A model generated the notes under the pieces. The model did not search any database, had not been told where the DNA came from, and was given only the letters and a program-made list of their open reading frames with translations. Shown here one piece after another: positions 21,850 through 33,607 of a stretch of 64,000 nucleotides of DNA. Source of the stretch: Anthoceros angustus (Eukaryota; Streptophyta; Anthocerotopsida; Anthocerotales; Anthocerotaceae); the NCBI GenBank assembly GCA_010909165.1, contig MU008166.1, positions 186,001-250,000 of the forward strand, written 5' to 3'. How positions within the stretch are numbered: the stretch's first letter is position 1; each line of letters starts with the position of its first letter. The position numbers were made by a program, and so were the translations under genes.

Positions 21850-22792
21850 AGTGGCGTATGCATCACCGCACTAGGTCCCCAATAAATGCAAATATTGACG
21901 CAGTAGCATGGATGCGGGCGGAGGATCACCAACTGCATCATGGTAACACGAGTATCCCGCCGCATTGAGGGAATTTTGCTCGCAGAAACCGATGATATAA
22001 TGTCGAAGATGGCAATCATACCGGAGTCGGAAATTTTGAAGCGGTCCTGTATGAATAGTAAAGATAGAGTGGCAGATAGGCGAGTATGGGAAGACTTCTC
22101 AGCTTCGTTGACCTCCCAAAGAGGAGTGGTGGCAGCGCCCTCAAGTGCGGCACCAGAGCGCGGTGGAAGACCGGAAAAAAAAGGGGCATGTTGCTGCAGG
22201 GCTTTAATTGCATCACCACCGGAAACCCCAACATCTGAATCGAAGCCATCTTCCAGGTCTGTTGAGCCTCCAGAGTCTGTGTGAGGCTCCCTTGATGCGA
22301 ATTCATTAGAATCTAGCTCAAACGAGGCAGAGAAATCATAGTGTGCTGTAGTGGAGGCATCTTCGTCAGAGGAATCCATCGTATGTGGAGACACTCTTCA
22401 GGAAATTTCCTCAGCTGTGTCGCTGCTAGAGTTTGGAATGAGGGGGAAAGCGCCTGGCATGAACCACGGTTGGAGGCGGTGTGGAATTGGTGGCACTGGG
22501 GCACCCAATACCTGGACATAAGCTGGAGGCGGCCTTTGCCACAAAGCATCAAGTTGGCGCTGATTCCTCTGCACAGGAAAAGGGATTAGTGTCAAACTAA
22601 GGACCCTGGCCCCTGCCACAAACTCCACAAACAATGACTGTAAGCAGAGCACGCCTACCTCATTTTGTATCCGCAACCAACGCGGACATGCCGCCGAGAA
22701 ATATCAGCTTGAATTCGTTTGTTGGTGGGCGCACAATCTGGGCAAGGACAAGCAATCTCGCCAATTTCTCGATTAGAGCGGGGCCCATCCAT
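21850..22792 (-). pseudogene. second CACTA transposase gene (5' part), duplicate 2
   Basis: Exon 1 is 22,659-22,792 (starts MDGPRSNREI; Cys pattern CPCPDC followed by a RRHVRVGCGYKM stretch), a Transposase-associated-like domain. The intron is 22,569-22,658 (90 bp, donor GTAGGC, acceptor CTGTGCAG). Exon 2 starts at 22,568 (RNQRQLDALWQRPPPAYVQ), passes a Ser/Asp-rich acidic region (22,394 downward), FKISDSGMIAIFDII and a CIYWGPSA block, then degenerates before 21,850. It matches the N-terminal part of CACTA transposases. The catalytic domain is not in this copy because the duplication junction cuts it. Confidence 0.7.
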
Positions 22793-23480
22793 GGTGCGCT
22801 CGTCAACGCACAATCCCTTTCGTGAACCGAAGAAAGTTTTGTCACTCCACGTTCTGGAAATAGCGCTATGTGCAGACCAGGCGAGGGGAGGGTGAGCCCA
22901 GCGGGATGATGTGTTCTCGGTCATGGGCCACAACCAGAGCCGTTGGACGGAACGGCCCAATTCTGACACATATCCAAAGCGTCCGTTGGTTGCTCAACGG
23001 GCAAACCGCCTGCAAAACCAAATCGGTAACGCCAACGACGTGGGTGACCGTCCGAACCCTTCTTTTTAAGATGCCTGTAAAGATGGGACCCTTATCGTCT
23101 TAAATGAGGAAAGATGCACGGCAAAGGGTACAATTCCCGTCTTAGCCAGTGGTTGCCGTCTTTTTTCAAATATGAGGTTAAGATGATCTAGCGTGCGTCC
23201 TATTCACCATGTCTTAAAAAGTTCTGTTTTGTAATAGTGTTAGCCATTAGCCATCTACTAGACAACGTGAGACAAGGTTGAATCTTTCTCAATCATTAGA
23301 CTGGGGCACACTCAACAAGCAAAGCCAAACATGACTCTTTTGCACAATACTCATGGTTACAGAAAAGCGGGCCAGGAGCAAGGCTCCAGTATGTCTCCTT
23401 ATAAAATTCATCTCAAACTCCCGTATACTCAGGGAGGCACAAAGCTCGAGATACACTTTACAGTGCACCAAGGGCACTTC
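22793..23480. other. no gene recognised (repeat of 20,677-21,390)
   Basis: Non-coding sequence duplicated with its neighbours. It may include the promoter of the minus-strand transposase gene; no clear TATA element was identified. Confidence 0.35.
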
Positions 23481-24049
23481 CATTGAGAACCCTTCATTTC
23501 TTATTAGTTACCCTATGTCCTGGAATGCACGCTTCCGGTTTCTTAATTCGCATTCACATATCCCGGAGGCTTTTGTCATGGGCGTTGAGGACGAGACTTT
23601 TCCTTGTAGGCCTCGCTAAGATTAGCCGTGGACTCTTTATCCTTCGAGGCGAGAATTGCCATGCCATCTTTTTCCTCGCTTCCCGAGGTTGGGCTCTGGG
23701 GGCTTTAGGCGTCCCTCCCGGAGAAACAAAGACGGGCAAATGGCCTCCTCCTCCGGATTCCTCCATTCCTAGGCCCACCTGTGGTCGCCTCCGCCTTGTT
23801 CGGGAAGGGGCTTGGCTTCCGCTCGACCCAAGATTCAGCATTCCGCATCGCATCGCACCAGCAACTTTTTCTACCACGATGCGTTTTCGCCCTGGCTTGG
23901 TCCATCCTCTGGTGTGCTCTCTTTCAACTTGCAGCTGCGGGGCCCCTCTTGATGACTTTGGGACGCACTTGGCTCGCTCTCCTGCGGGTGGGCAGGGTCG
24001 CTATGCATGACGCCGTCCGGGATGTCATGTTCTCTATTGCTAGGGAAGG
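23481..24049 (+). pseudogene. retroelement C-terminal CCHC/restriction-like endonuclease ORF, 5' piece
   Basis: On +, around 23,930-24,000, the reading CSCGAPLDDFGTHLA followed by an SC block resembles the C-x-C...H-x4-C finger that precedes the restriction-like endonuclease of R2-type non-LTR retrotransposons. It continues (one frame change) into MHDAVRDVMFSIAREG, equivalent to the RHD-type motif after that finger. The ORF is interrupted at 24,049 by Gypsy element A and resumes at 56,728. No reverse transcriptase was found upstream. It could alternatively be a domesticated or degenerate relative. Confidence 0.5.
24045..24049 (+). repeat. target-site duplication, left (gaagg)
   Basis: Five bases directly before the TG of the left LTR, identical to 56,728-56,732 directly after the CA of the right LTR. 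Confidence 0.9.
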
Positions 24050-24232
24050 TGTGGAATGCAAAAGTTTGGGCAACTGGTTTAAGTGAGTTGTTTTTGAACA
24101 GGTCCGAATTCTTTTGATAGAAATGGTTTGGTGGAAACATGCGAAATGTTTTTGTTCGATTGAAGCCGGAGTCAGAGGATGCCGCTTGGAAGGCAGAGAG
24201 GATACTTAGGGAAAAGAAACGGATCAAAATGA

Positions 24233-24690
24233 CCTTCTAGTGAGGAGGGTAGGACATATGTGAACTAGGAGATGTCCTACTGTAGGAGGTATCCTACCAC
24301 AGGAGAAACTCCTACCACGGTAGGCTGGGAGAGAACTCACCCCCATAGGTATGGGTAGGAGAATGTCCCACCACCGTAGGTAAGCCGCCCAGCTAGCTGC
24401 TTTTGATAGAAATGGTTTGGTGGAAACATGCGAGAAATGTTTTTGTTCGATTGAAGCCGGAGTCGAGGATGCCGGAAGGCAGAGGATACTTAGGGAAAAG
24501 AAACGGATCAAAATGACCTTCTAGTGAGGAGGGTAGGAGACATATGTGAACGGAGATGTCCTACTGTAGGAGGTATCCTACCACCAGGAGAAACTCCTAC
24601 CACGGTAGGCTGGTGGAGAGAACTCCTACCCCATAGGTATGGGTAGGAGAATGTCCCACCACCGTAGGTAAGCGCCCAGCTAGCGTTTTG
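24233..24690. repeat. CCTAC/GTAGG inverted-repeat cluster, left LTR of A
   Basis: Repeated short palindromes occur, such as cctaccacggtagg (6-bp arms, 2-nt spacer). A near-perfect hairpin of the form ctcctacccc-ata-gg-tatgggtaggag has 12-bp arms with one bulge. The cluster is present twice here and again at about 26,225-26,400 and 51,885-52,055. It could be a regulatory or silencing-related array; function unknown. Confidence 0.6.
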
Positions 24691-24857
24691 ATGACCCACC
24701 GGGCGGAGTAGCTCCTACCACGGTGGAAAAAGGGTGAAGGCAATTAAGCCAAGGAAGTAGAGGTTGATTGCACCGCTGATAGGCTTGCAGAGGCAAAGGC
24801 CCGATTATTGGGGCCACCACCAAGTTTAAGGGGAAGGCAAAGTAATTTGCCACATGT

Positions 24858-25385
24858 GTGGAAGAAGTGAGACATGGGCGTGTGCTCACGCTTGAGATTT
24901 TGCAAGAAGGAGGACTGCTAGGTAGAGATGTGTGGCAAGGGTTGTGCAGGAAGATGGGCCAAGTGCCCGTAATGGTGGAATTGTGCAGATCCGCTGGCTC
25001 TAGGTTGGGAGCTCAAGATGCGAGAGAGGAGCAGAATTGGTGCAAGGATGGGAGCGAGGAGCTCATGTTGAGGGTGAGCAGCCACAAGGGTTGCAAGAGG
25101 AGGCCATGGCGGTGCCGAGGCACATGGAAGTGCTCTCAATGGAGTCACGATGTGAGGATGGCGTGTATTGAACTAGGAAAGGCCGTGGTAGAGCACTCAC
25201 AGGCTGAATTTGTAGGCTGCAAGATGGAGGTGTGGCCAAACCATAGGAAGGCGCGGTGTGGGCCGCAACATGGTGAAGGGATCACAACGGGTGTGCATCA
25301 TGACGGAATTTGCGGGGCTGCAAGTCAAAGTGAAGGGAGGCCGTTGTGGTGGCCGCGAGGAGAAATGGGTAGCAAGGAGGGTTGA
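24858..25385 (+). other. longest open frame in left LTR of A (175 codons), unrecognised
   Basis: Cys/Trp/Gly-rich reading starting MEEVRHGRVL, with no domain I know. Parts recur in the other LTR copies (26.5-26.8 kb, 52.2-52.7 kb) but in shifted frames. I regard it as LTR sequence that happens to be open, not a confident gene. Confidence 0.2.
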
Positions 25386-25845
25386 TACGAGATGTTGTTG
25401 AGGTGTGAGGAGTTCACCGGGAATAAGTTCCTTATTCAGAAGTGTTATGCACAAGCCAATTGGGTGTGTTGGACAATGAAGTGTAAGAACCCAGAGTTAA
25501 GCGTCCTAGGGGTGGTGAGTGAGATGGGGTGCCTTTGTGTGAGGTGTTTCAACTTATTATTTGCGTAAGTCACATGAGAGCCCCACGAGGTAGGTGTAGG
25601 GTGATAGTTGGCCCTACAAGAATGGAGGGGGCTCACATCGCCGTGGCATAGGTGTCAGTGGCACGAGGATGGTAGTGGACGAGGGTAGCATGGATGGCAC
25701 GAAGATGGCACGAGGATGGTAGTGGACGAGGGTAGTGTAGGGTAGGTGTAGGGTGCAGGATGGCAGAGTGGTGAGGTGGTAGTGGACGAGGGCATGGCAC
25801 CCCACGAGGAGGCAAGGAGGTGCACCCACAGGTGAAGGGAGGTGC

Positions 25846-25882
25846 ACCATGTATGTATGTATGTATGTATGTATGTATGTAT
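25846..25882. repeat. (TATG)n microsatellite
   Basis: Tetranucleotide run in the LTR of A, followed by imperfect attcatgt repeats. It recurs at about 28,018-28,047 and in the right LTR at about 53,150-53,176 with different repeat numbers. Confidence 0.9.
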
Positions 25883-28800
25883 TCATGGGCATGTATTCAT
25901 GTATTCATGTATATGGGTAGGACGCGTGTCCATAAGTAACACCCCTACCGAGGTAGGGAACAAGGTAGGGAACAAGGTAGGGAACAAGTAGGGATGAGAT
26001 GCGGTAGGATGTAGGGTGCAGGCTCCCCATGGGCATTAGTTAGGTAGGTAGATAGGTAGGATGAGAGGTCTCCCACCGAGGAGTGGTGAGGTCTCCCACG
26101 TAGGGAAGTGGAGAGGTCTCCCACCGTAGGAAGTGGAGAGGTCTCCCACTAGGAGTGGAGAGGATACTTAGGGAAAAGAAACGGATCAAAATGACCTTCT
26201 AGTGAGGAGGGTAGGAGACATATGTGAACGGAGATGTCCTACTGCAGGAGGTATCCTACCACCAGGAGAAACTCCTACCACGGTAGGCTGGTGGAGAGAA
26301 CTCCTACCCCATAGGTATGGGTAGGAGAATGTCCCACCACCGTAGGTAAGCGCCCAGCTAGCGTTTTGATGACCCACCGAGGAGTAGCTCCTACCACGGT
26401 GGAAAAGGGTGAAGGCAATTAAGCCAAGGAAGTAGAGGTTGATTGCACCGCTGATAGGCTTGCAGAGGCAAAGGCCCGATTATTGGGGCCACCACCAAGT
26501 TTAAGGGGAAGGCAAAGTAATTTGCCACATGTGTGGAAGAAGTGAGACATGGGCGTGTGCTCACGTTGTTGAGATTTTGCAAGAAGGAGGACTGCTAGGT
26601 AGAGATGTGTGGCAAGGGTTGTGCAGGAAGATGGGCCAAGTGCCCGTAATGGTGGAATTGTGCAGATCCGCAGGCTCTAGGTTGGGAGCTCAAGATGCAG
26701 AGAGGAGCAGCAATTGGTGCAAGGATGGGAGCGAGGAGCTCATGTTGAGGGTGAGCAGCCACAAGGGTTGCAAGAGGAGGCCATGGCCGAGGCACATGGA
26801 AGTGCTCAATGGAGTCACGATGTGAGGATGGCCGGTGTTGAACTAGGAAAGGCCGTGGTAGAGCACTCATAGCTGAATTTGTAGATGGGCTGCAAGATGG
26901 AGGTGTGGCCAAACCATAGAAGGCGGCGTGGGCCGCAACATGGTGAAGGGGGGTGGGGTGCATCATGACGGCGGAATTTGGTGCACAAAGTCAAAGTGAA
27001 GGGAGGCCGTGTGGTGGCCGCGAGGAGAAATGGGTAGCAAGGAGGGTTGATACGAGATGTTGTTGAGGTGTGAGGAGTTCACCGGGAATAAGTCTTTATT
27101 CGTGAGTGTTATGCACAAGCCAATTGGGTGTTGGACAATGAATGTAAGAACCCGAGTTAAGCGTCCTAGGGGTGGATCAAGATGAGAGAGGAGCAGAATT
27201 GGTGCAAGGATGGGAGCGAGGAGCTCATGTTGAGGGTGAGCAGCCACAAGGGTTGCAAGAGGAGGCCATGGCGGTGCCGAGGCACATGGAAGTGCTCAAT
27301 GGAGTCACGATGTGAGGATGGCGTGTATTGAACTAGGAAAGGCCGTGGTAGAGCACTCACGGCAGCTGAATTTGTAGATGGGCTGCAAGATGGAGGTGTG
27401 GCCAAACCATAGGAAGGTGTGCTGCAACATGGTGAAGGGATCACAACGGGTGTGCATCATGACGGCGGAATTGCAGCAATGCAAGTCAAAGTGAAGGGAG
27501 GCCGTGTGGTGGCCGCGAGGAGAAATGGATAGCAAGGAGGGTTGATACGAGATGTTGTTGAGGTGTGAGGAGTTCACCGGGAATAAGTTCATTTTATTCA
27601 GTTGATGCACAAGCCAATTGGGTGTGTTGGACAATGAATGTAAGAACTGAGTTAAGCGTCCTAGGGGTGGATCAAGAGGATGGGGGCCTTTGTGTGAGGT
27701 GTTTCAACTTATTATATTTGCAGAAGTCACATGAGAGCCCCACGAGGGTAGGTGTAGGGTGATAGTTGGCCCTACAAGAATGGAGGGTACATGGACAGGG
27801 CATAGGTGTCAGCCACGAGGGTAGGATGTAGGGTAGGTAGATAGGTAGGATGTAGGGTAGGATGAGATGGTAGTGGAGGGTAGGATGTAGGGTAGGTGTA
27901 GGGAGTGGAGAGGTAGGCACGAGGATGGTAGTGGACGAGGGCATGGCACCCCACCGTAGGGAGGGAGGTGCACCCCACGGGAGGAGGTGCACCCCACGTG
28001 TGTGAAGGGAGGTGCACTCTATGTATGTATGTATGTATGTATGTATTCATGTATTCATGTATTCATGTATTCATGTATATGGGTAGGTGCGTGTCCATAA
28101 GCCCTACCGAGGTAGGGAACAAGGTAGGGAACAAGTAGGGGATAGAGATGCGGTAGGATGTAGGGTGCAGGGGCTCCCCTCCATTAGTTAGGTAGGTAGA
28201 TAGGTAGGATGAGGTCTCCCACGGGAGTGGTGAGGTCTCCTACCGTAGGAAGTGGAGAGGTCTCACCGAGGAAGTGGAGAGGTCTCCCACCGGAGAGTGG
28301 AGAGGATTCTACGTGAAAGTGCACACCCTACATGGATGGGAAGCAAGATTTGATAGCAGTACAAACCTAGGAAGTAATAATAAAACATAAATATGTGGGG
28401 TAGGTAGTGTAGGGTGTGGCCATGCAAGCGGGTGTGTAGGGAGTGGCACCTAGGAAGCCTCGAGGAATTGCACTAAGAGCTTGTGCATGCAAAGGAATGC
28501 AAAGGAAAGCTAGGAGCAAGGACTTGGTGAGAACGCGAGCCCATGTGTGTGCAAGGAGAAGGAGGTGTGCGTGCATAAGGAGTTGTGTGTGAAGGGATTT
28601 GAAGCACAATGAAGAGGGCAAGAGCTGAATTTGTGCCTAGGACCTTGCAAGTGAGGGATTTGCATAAGGAGTTGTAGGTGTGAGGACATCAAGTTTGAGC
28701 TAGGTGGGACCGTGGAGTGAAGAGGAAGTGGAAAAGGGCAAGTTGCTCTCTTGGTGGATTTTGTGGCAAGTGAAGAAATCTCGCAATTGTGTGTAGAACC

Positions 28801-30268
28801 GAGGTGACAACTAGGTGGAAACAAGGTGGGGTGTGCCCAAGCTTGTTGGTGCGCTTATTTTGAAGGTGCAAGATGGTGAAAGCGCTAAGAAGGGCAAGTT
28901 GCTAGGAGCCGTGAGAAGAGGAACTTGAGGAACTGAGAATAGGGATGCAAGGAAGAGCCCAACACATCCGGCTGTGTATGGAAGGCCAGAGGATGACTTG
29001 GAGGAGGAAGAGGAAGGCATGGAGCAAGATCCGCCACGGGAGACCTTCTTGCTGGAGAGTGGAGGCGGTAGGGCCATAAGAAGTCACGTCCGTAGGAGTG
29101 GAGAGGTCTCCCACGTAGAGTGGAGAGTACATGGAAGGTGCTACATGGATGGGAAGCAAGATTGTGGATAACGCAGTACAAACCTAGGAAGTAATAATAA
29201 AACATAAATATGTGGGGTAGGTAGTGTAGGGGTGGCCATGCAAGCGGGTGTAGGAGTGGCACCTAGGAAGCTCATGAGGAATTGCACTAAGAGCTTGCAT
29301 GCAAAGGAATGCAAAGGAAAGCTAGAGCAAGGACTTGGTGAGAACGCGATGCCCATGTGTGTGCAAGGAGAAGGAGGTGTGCGTGCATAAGGAGTTGTGT
29401 GTGAAGGGATTTGAAGCACAATTGTGAAGAGGGCAGCGGAGCTGAATTTTGCGTGCCCAGGACCTTGCAAGTGAGGGATTTGGGCGCATAAGGAGGTGTA
29501 TGTTGTGAGGGCATCAAGTTTGAGCTAGGTGGGACTGTGGAGTGAAGAGGAAGTAAGTGGAAAAGGGCTGAAGTTGCTCTCTTGGTGGATTTTGTGGCAA
29601 GTGAAGAAATCTCGCAATTGTGTGTAGACACCGAGGTGACAACTAGGTGGAAACAAGGTGGGGTGTGCCCAAGCTTGTTGGTGCGCTTATTTTGAAGGTG
29701 CAAGATGGTGAAAGCGCTGCACCTAAGAAGGGCAAGTTGGTTGCTAGGGAGCCGTGAGAAGAGGAACTTGAGGAACTAGGGAGGATGCAAGGAAGAGCCC
29801 AACACATCCGGCTGTGTATGGAAGGCCGAGAGGATGACTGGAGGAGGAAGAGGAAGGCATGGAGCAAGATCCGCCACGGGAGACCTTCTTGCGGGAGAGT
29901 GGAGGCGAGGGCCATAAGAAGTGACCCCACGTAGGAGGTGTAGAGGGTGGCCCTACATCCGTAGGATCACCAGGCGACGCATCTAGAGGTAATTGAAGAG
30001 GGTGGTGGTAGCTTGGAGTGTGGGCTCATTGCTTGGGGAGACTTTTCTTTAGGGAGGAGGAATGCTTGTCAACCCAAGAGGGTGTGTTGACTAGCTGGAT
30101 AGGAATGGATGTGAGCCATTAAGGCTCACATAGGTGAATTTGCTAGAATAGAATTTTACCCAAGATGCTTGGATGTCGAACTTAAAATCGACGGTAGGAT
30201 ACACTAAAATAAGGAGTGAGGCAGGCTGTGAGGGCGCGCTGTGGGAGGTCAGATGTGAGGACCTCCCT

Positions 30269-30275
30269 ACAAAAG
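30269..30275 (+). promoter_or_regulatory. probable TATA box of left LTR A (tacaaaa)
   Basis: Within cctccctacaaaaggaggg. The right LTR has the canonical tataaaa at the equivalent place (54,560). It would place transcription start near 30,300, leaving about 1 kb of R-U5 before the primer site. Confidence 0.5.
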
Positions 30276-31326
30276 GAGGGAGCTTGTGAAGTAAAATTAT
30301 CGTGTCTTGCGCCCCTACCTGCGAGTCCTTTGCTCCTTGTGAAGGAAGTTCGTGCCTACCGCAAGCCAACGAAGGCCCGTAGAGAGGAGTTTGACGGGCC
30401 GGAGTGCTTGGCGGAGAGCTCCTTGCGGGCGCCCGCAGTTGCTCCCTTGTGAATGGTTGTGAAATTGCTTTGCTTTGGGTGTGTGGCGATGCCCAAGGAA
30501 CTCTCGGCTTGAGGGTAGACTACAGGAAAGACTCGGAGGTTCTCGCCGTCTGTGCAAACTCACAGCAACCCGCCCAAGGAAGAACTTGTTGGCTTGTAGG
30601 AGCACCCCAGCCAGCTGTAAGGGCGAGCTAGCTGAGCTTGAAGTAAGGTTAGATTAGGAGGATGAGGAGTTGAGTTGAGGTGAGTGTTGAGGAGAATGTG
30701 GAGCTGAATGTTGAGTAGAGGAGTAGGTAGAGATTAGAGTAAGAAGAAGGCCCAAGTCGAGCCTAAGGGAGGGTCCCAACGCACCAAACCGAGACCGAAG
30801 CCGGGCTAAGGTCTCAAAATCACGGGTGGAGAAGTCGCTACCGTAGGGGGTCCCTTGCGCGAGACGGTGGACCTACTGTAGGGCGGGACCCACGATCGTA
30901 GGATGTCGTTGTAGGTCCAGAGTGGTGACCGAAAGGCGGGAGTGGCGGGCCGCCGAGTTGGTGGTTGAGGATGCCAATTGTGGGAAGGCGATGGGAAAGG
31001 AATAGTGGAAGATCACGGGTGGTGAAGTCGCGCTGCAACGAGGGGGTCCCTACGTGAGTCACCGACCCACCGTGTGGACCCACAAATGAGGGGTGTCGCC
31101 AGGTAGAGGCGTGGTGAATTTACGGGCGTGGCGGTGTAGCCGAGAGGGAGCGTGAGAGGGCGCCTTGCTTGTTTAGAAGGCCGAGGTAGTGTGTAGTTGT
31201 AGGTAGCGATCGATTTCAAGATCCGACTGCTCCACAAGTCTCATGGGACGAAACCCAACGTACAAACGATGGGATAAGTGTGGCCACTAGAGGGTGAATC
31301 TCGGAAGCCCCGGATCCGCCACCACA

Positions 31327-31346
31327 TTTTGGCGCTGTCGGGACTT
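31327..31346 (+). promoter_or_regulatory. primer-binding region of Gypsy A
   Basis: TTTTGGCGCTGTCGGGA follows the LTR end directly. It resembles the TGGCGCC...GGGGA type primer site of plant Athila-like Gypsy elements (Asp tRNA) but is not identical. Element B has the same sequence at 37,133. Confidence 0.65.
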
Positions 31347-31587
31347 GTTGTCGAACGTTGAAATTTTGAGATTTTCGCTAGCTTGCAGAAGAGCCGAGAA
31401 GATCTTGTAAGGAGGTGGAGCGGGGGTCTAGGAAGAAGCCTATACGTCCTAGAACCCGTGCGTTGTGAAGGAGGAGCTCCACGCCTCCTGAATGGTGTGA
31501 TTTGTGTGTTCCTGCAGCAAAAACGGCCGTGTCAGGAGCTGGCTGATTTTTTCTTTGACCATCGTGTGTTGGAGGCTATGAGGACGC

Positions 31588-32219
31588 TTGCAGATGTCTA
31601 GCAGAGGGAGGGGACGAGGAGAAAGCCGTAGGAGGTCACCCCCACCAGTTACTGCAAGAGATCTGAGAGCTGCAAGAAGAAATCAATTGAGGGAGGAAAA
31701 CGCCGTGCTTGCACGCCTTCGTGGAGGAGGAGGAGACAAGGGCGCTCGAGGAGGAGGCCGTTTTTGCCCTTGCCTGCAAGGGGGAGGCAAGAAATCCGGA
31801 AGAAAACTCCTGGAGAAGCGGATGTGGAAATCACTAACAGCGAAATAAAGGAGGTGGTTGAAGAGGAGTTGGTGTATGAAGAGGAAAGCGAGGAGGAGGC
31901 ACCATTTCTTGAGTGCGATTCAAATTCAGCTACCAGCACTGGGCCTTCTCAACGCTGGACCTTCAGGAGTGGTGGATCTAGCTCAACTTCCAGCGAAACA
32001 GAAAGTGAAGAAGGTGGGGTGAGCAGTGGGGAATTTCAGGCGTGGTCTGAAGATCTTGCGGAGCGCCTTGATAGAATCACTGCTCACCAGCCTTGGGACG
32101 CACACCTAGGGAGACACCATCCCACAACCGTCCCCCAATCTTGTGTGACACCCTTTCTCGCAGAGAACTTTGGTTGGAGAATTTACTGCAGGAGAGGAAG
32201 GGAGTGTGAGTTCGCCTAG
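31588..32219 (+). pseudogene. Gypsy A gag N-terminal region, interrupted by element B
   Basis: Two overlapping frames (31,588-31,848 and 31,764-32,219) give an Arg/Gly-rich start (SSRGRGRGESRRRSPPP) with a probable coiled segment, then an acidic Ser-rich stretch (ELVYEEESEEEAP; SSTSSETESEEGG) and an EDLAERLDRI helix. This suits the N-terminal part of a plant Gypsy Gag. The coding sequence stops before element B at 32,356 and gag-like sequence continues after 48,197. The frame assignment is inferred. Confidence 0.45.
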
Positions 32220-32580
32220 CTCATCCGGACCAAGCAACATGAGTGGAACAGAGTAGGAGGGGATTTGGCTTGATAGTTGTGTGTTGAGGGGTGTGAGCGC
32301 TGCGTAAGTCTAGCCTGGGAGGGAGGAAGTACTTTCGGTAGGAGTTGAGAGGAGATGTGGAAGACCACATGTGAACCAACCCCGCCTCAAGTGTCGTGAA
32401 CGATTTTTTTGTTTTGGGTGTGTTAGAATAGCAGTGCTTTGAGAATCGTCGAGTCGTCTTTTATACGGAATGGTCCTTGGCCCTTGGAGATAATAATAAT
32501 TTTTCGACCCTTAGGTTTGACCCGGAGGGGGGGTAGAAATAGAGTCCTTGGGTATTGGGAATTTTAGAATAAAAGGTGTC

Positions 32581-32587
32581 TATATAT
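32581..32587 (+). promoter_or_regulatory. TATA box of LTR B (tatatat)
   Basis: The phrase gtgtctatatatgct lies only about 225 bp inside the LTR and is conserved in the other LTR copies (about 43,200 and 44,553). An aataaa (32,569) lies just upstream. If used, U3 would be very short and more than 4 kb of the LTR would be transcribed. Confidence 0.6.
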
Positions 32588-33292
32588 GCTAGGGATGCTC
32601 ACAATATGCGCTTGTGTAGTCAAGGGGTGGTGGCTAGTTCCACCACGGGCCGAGAAACGGACGCATGCACTGTGGGAATTTACAACCCTAGTGGCGGAGC
32701 GGGACTACCACCGGAGCGCAATCGGGAGAAGGGCACACCCAAGACCGCGAGGTCGCGACTTTCCGTGAGGGGCACGGAGCGAGCCGCAGAAGAGGGGCGC
32801 GCACACCACGCCAGCCAAATCACCGCCTCACTGCAGGAGGAAAAGGCGCACGACGATCAGGCAGAGCGCGGCGGAGGAGAGAAATCGCCGCAAGTTCGCG
32901 AGGAGGCGTGGAAGGAGCGCGAGGGCGGCTCGATTTTTTTCTTCCGACCGATCCGCAGGGTAGTCGAGGTTTTGTTTTGGGAGACAACGAGAGAAGGAGA
33001 TGGCGCCGAGCCGCGCCGAAATCCACTCACGCAGGGCCCAACATGGACCATCGGAAAGTGAGAGCCGGGCACTGTGCGTGAGCCGGGTCTCAAGTTCATG
33101 GAGAAGAAATGGTGCTACGACACCGCATTGGTGCAAGAGTGCGCCCGCAATTAAGGACCAAGTCGCAAGAGGGTGACGCGAGGAAAAGGCCGAATGGGGA
33201 TTTGGCCCTTTCGAAAGGGCGGGGCGAAGCATCGAGGATGGGAGCTTGGTGATTGACCCCAAAGAAGACCTTGAAAGCCGCAGCGCCGCGCC

Positions 33293-33560
33293 ATGAAGCC
33301 TCGGGAAGTGAGAGTGAACAATGGTCGGGTGACTCGCCAACTCGTGTTCTGCACTGGTGGGATTGGCCAAATGGATTTTGTGTTCCTATGTAACCTAAGT
33401 CGGATCATATGGCGGATCACTTCTTGGTTTTTCTTCACGAGGTGGTCAAGGGTACACAAATTGATTGGGGAGGATGATTTTCGAAAGAGCCTGTGAGGAG
33501 AAGGCGAATTTACTCTTCTTCCCTCGGCCCTCCTTGATTTCGCCTTTTCCGATTCATGTA
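33293..33560 (+). pseudogene. accessory ORF in LTR B, plant-transposon-protein-like domain
   Basis: The + reading, across one frame change, gives a MKPREVRVNNGRV start, then ADHFLVFLHEVVKGTQIDWG, then ANLLFFPRPSLISPF and a HSGV ending. The spacing (helix, G-x-x-IDxG, L-F-FP-xLI, GV) resembles the plant-transposon-protein domain (Transposase_32 type) carried as an extra ORF by many plant retroelements. The same text occurs in the right LTR at about 45,250-45,535. Being inside an LTR is unusual. Domain assignment is by pattern and uncertain. Confidence 0.4.
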
Positions 33561-33607
33561 TTTGCGCATTCCGGTGTTTAACGGAGTTGAAGTCGTGGTC
33601 CGCCCGC

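Larger units (their letters stand above)
21836..23990. repeat. 2.1 kb compound duplication, unit 2
   Basis: Second copy of the 19,730-21,835 unit, generally with fuller CAG/CTG content, for example ccaggtctgttgagcc against ccagtctgagcc. Confidence 0.85.
24050..31326 (+). repeat. left LTR of Gypsy A (7.28 kb, internally duplicated)
   Basis: TG...CA unit matching 51,665-56,727 in order but longer because of internal head-to-tail duplications: about 287 bp (24,113/24,400), about 1.68 kb (24,484/26,161), about 485 bp (26,698/27,183) and about 810 bp (28,331/29,141). It contains short acidic open frames (blocks ELEELENRDA and DLEEEEEGMEQDPP at about 28,920-29,050) that recur in the right LTR. No established function. 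Confidence 0.85.

Noticed and set aside
25846-28080. Repeats of TATG and of the GTAGG motif as a CRISPR-like array
   Set aside because: Microsatellite and LTR palindromes in plant retrotransposon DNA; no regular spacers.
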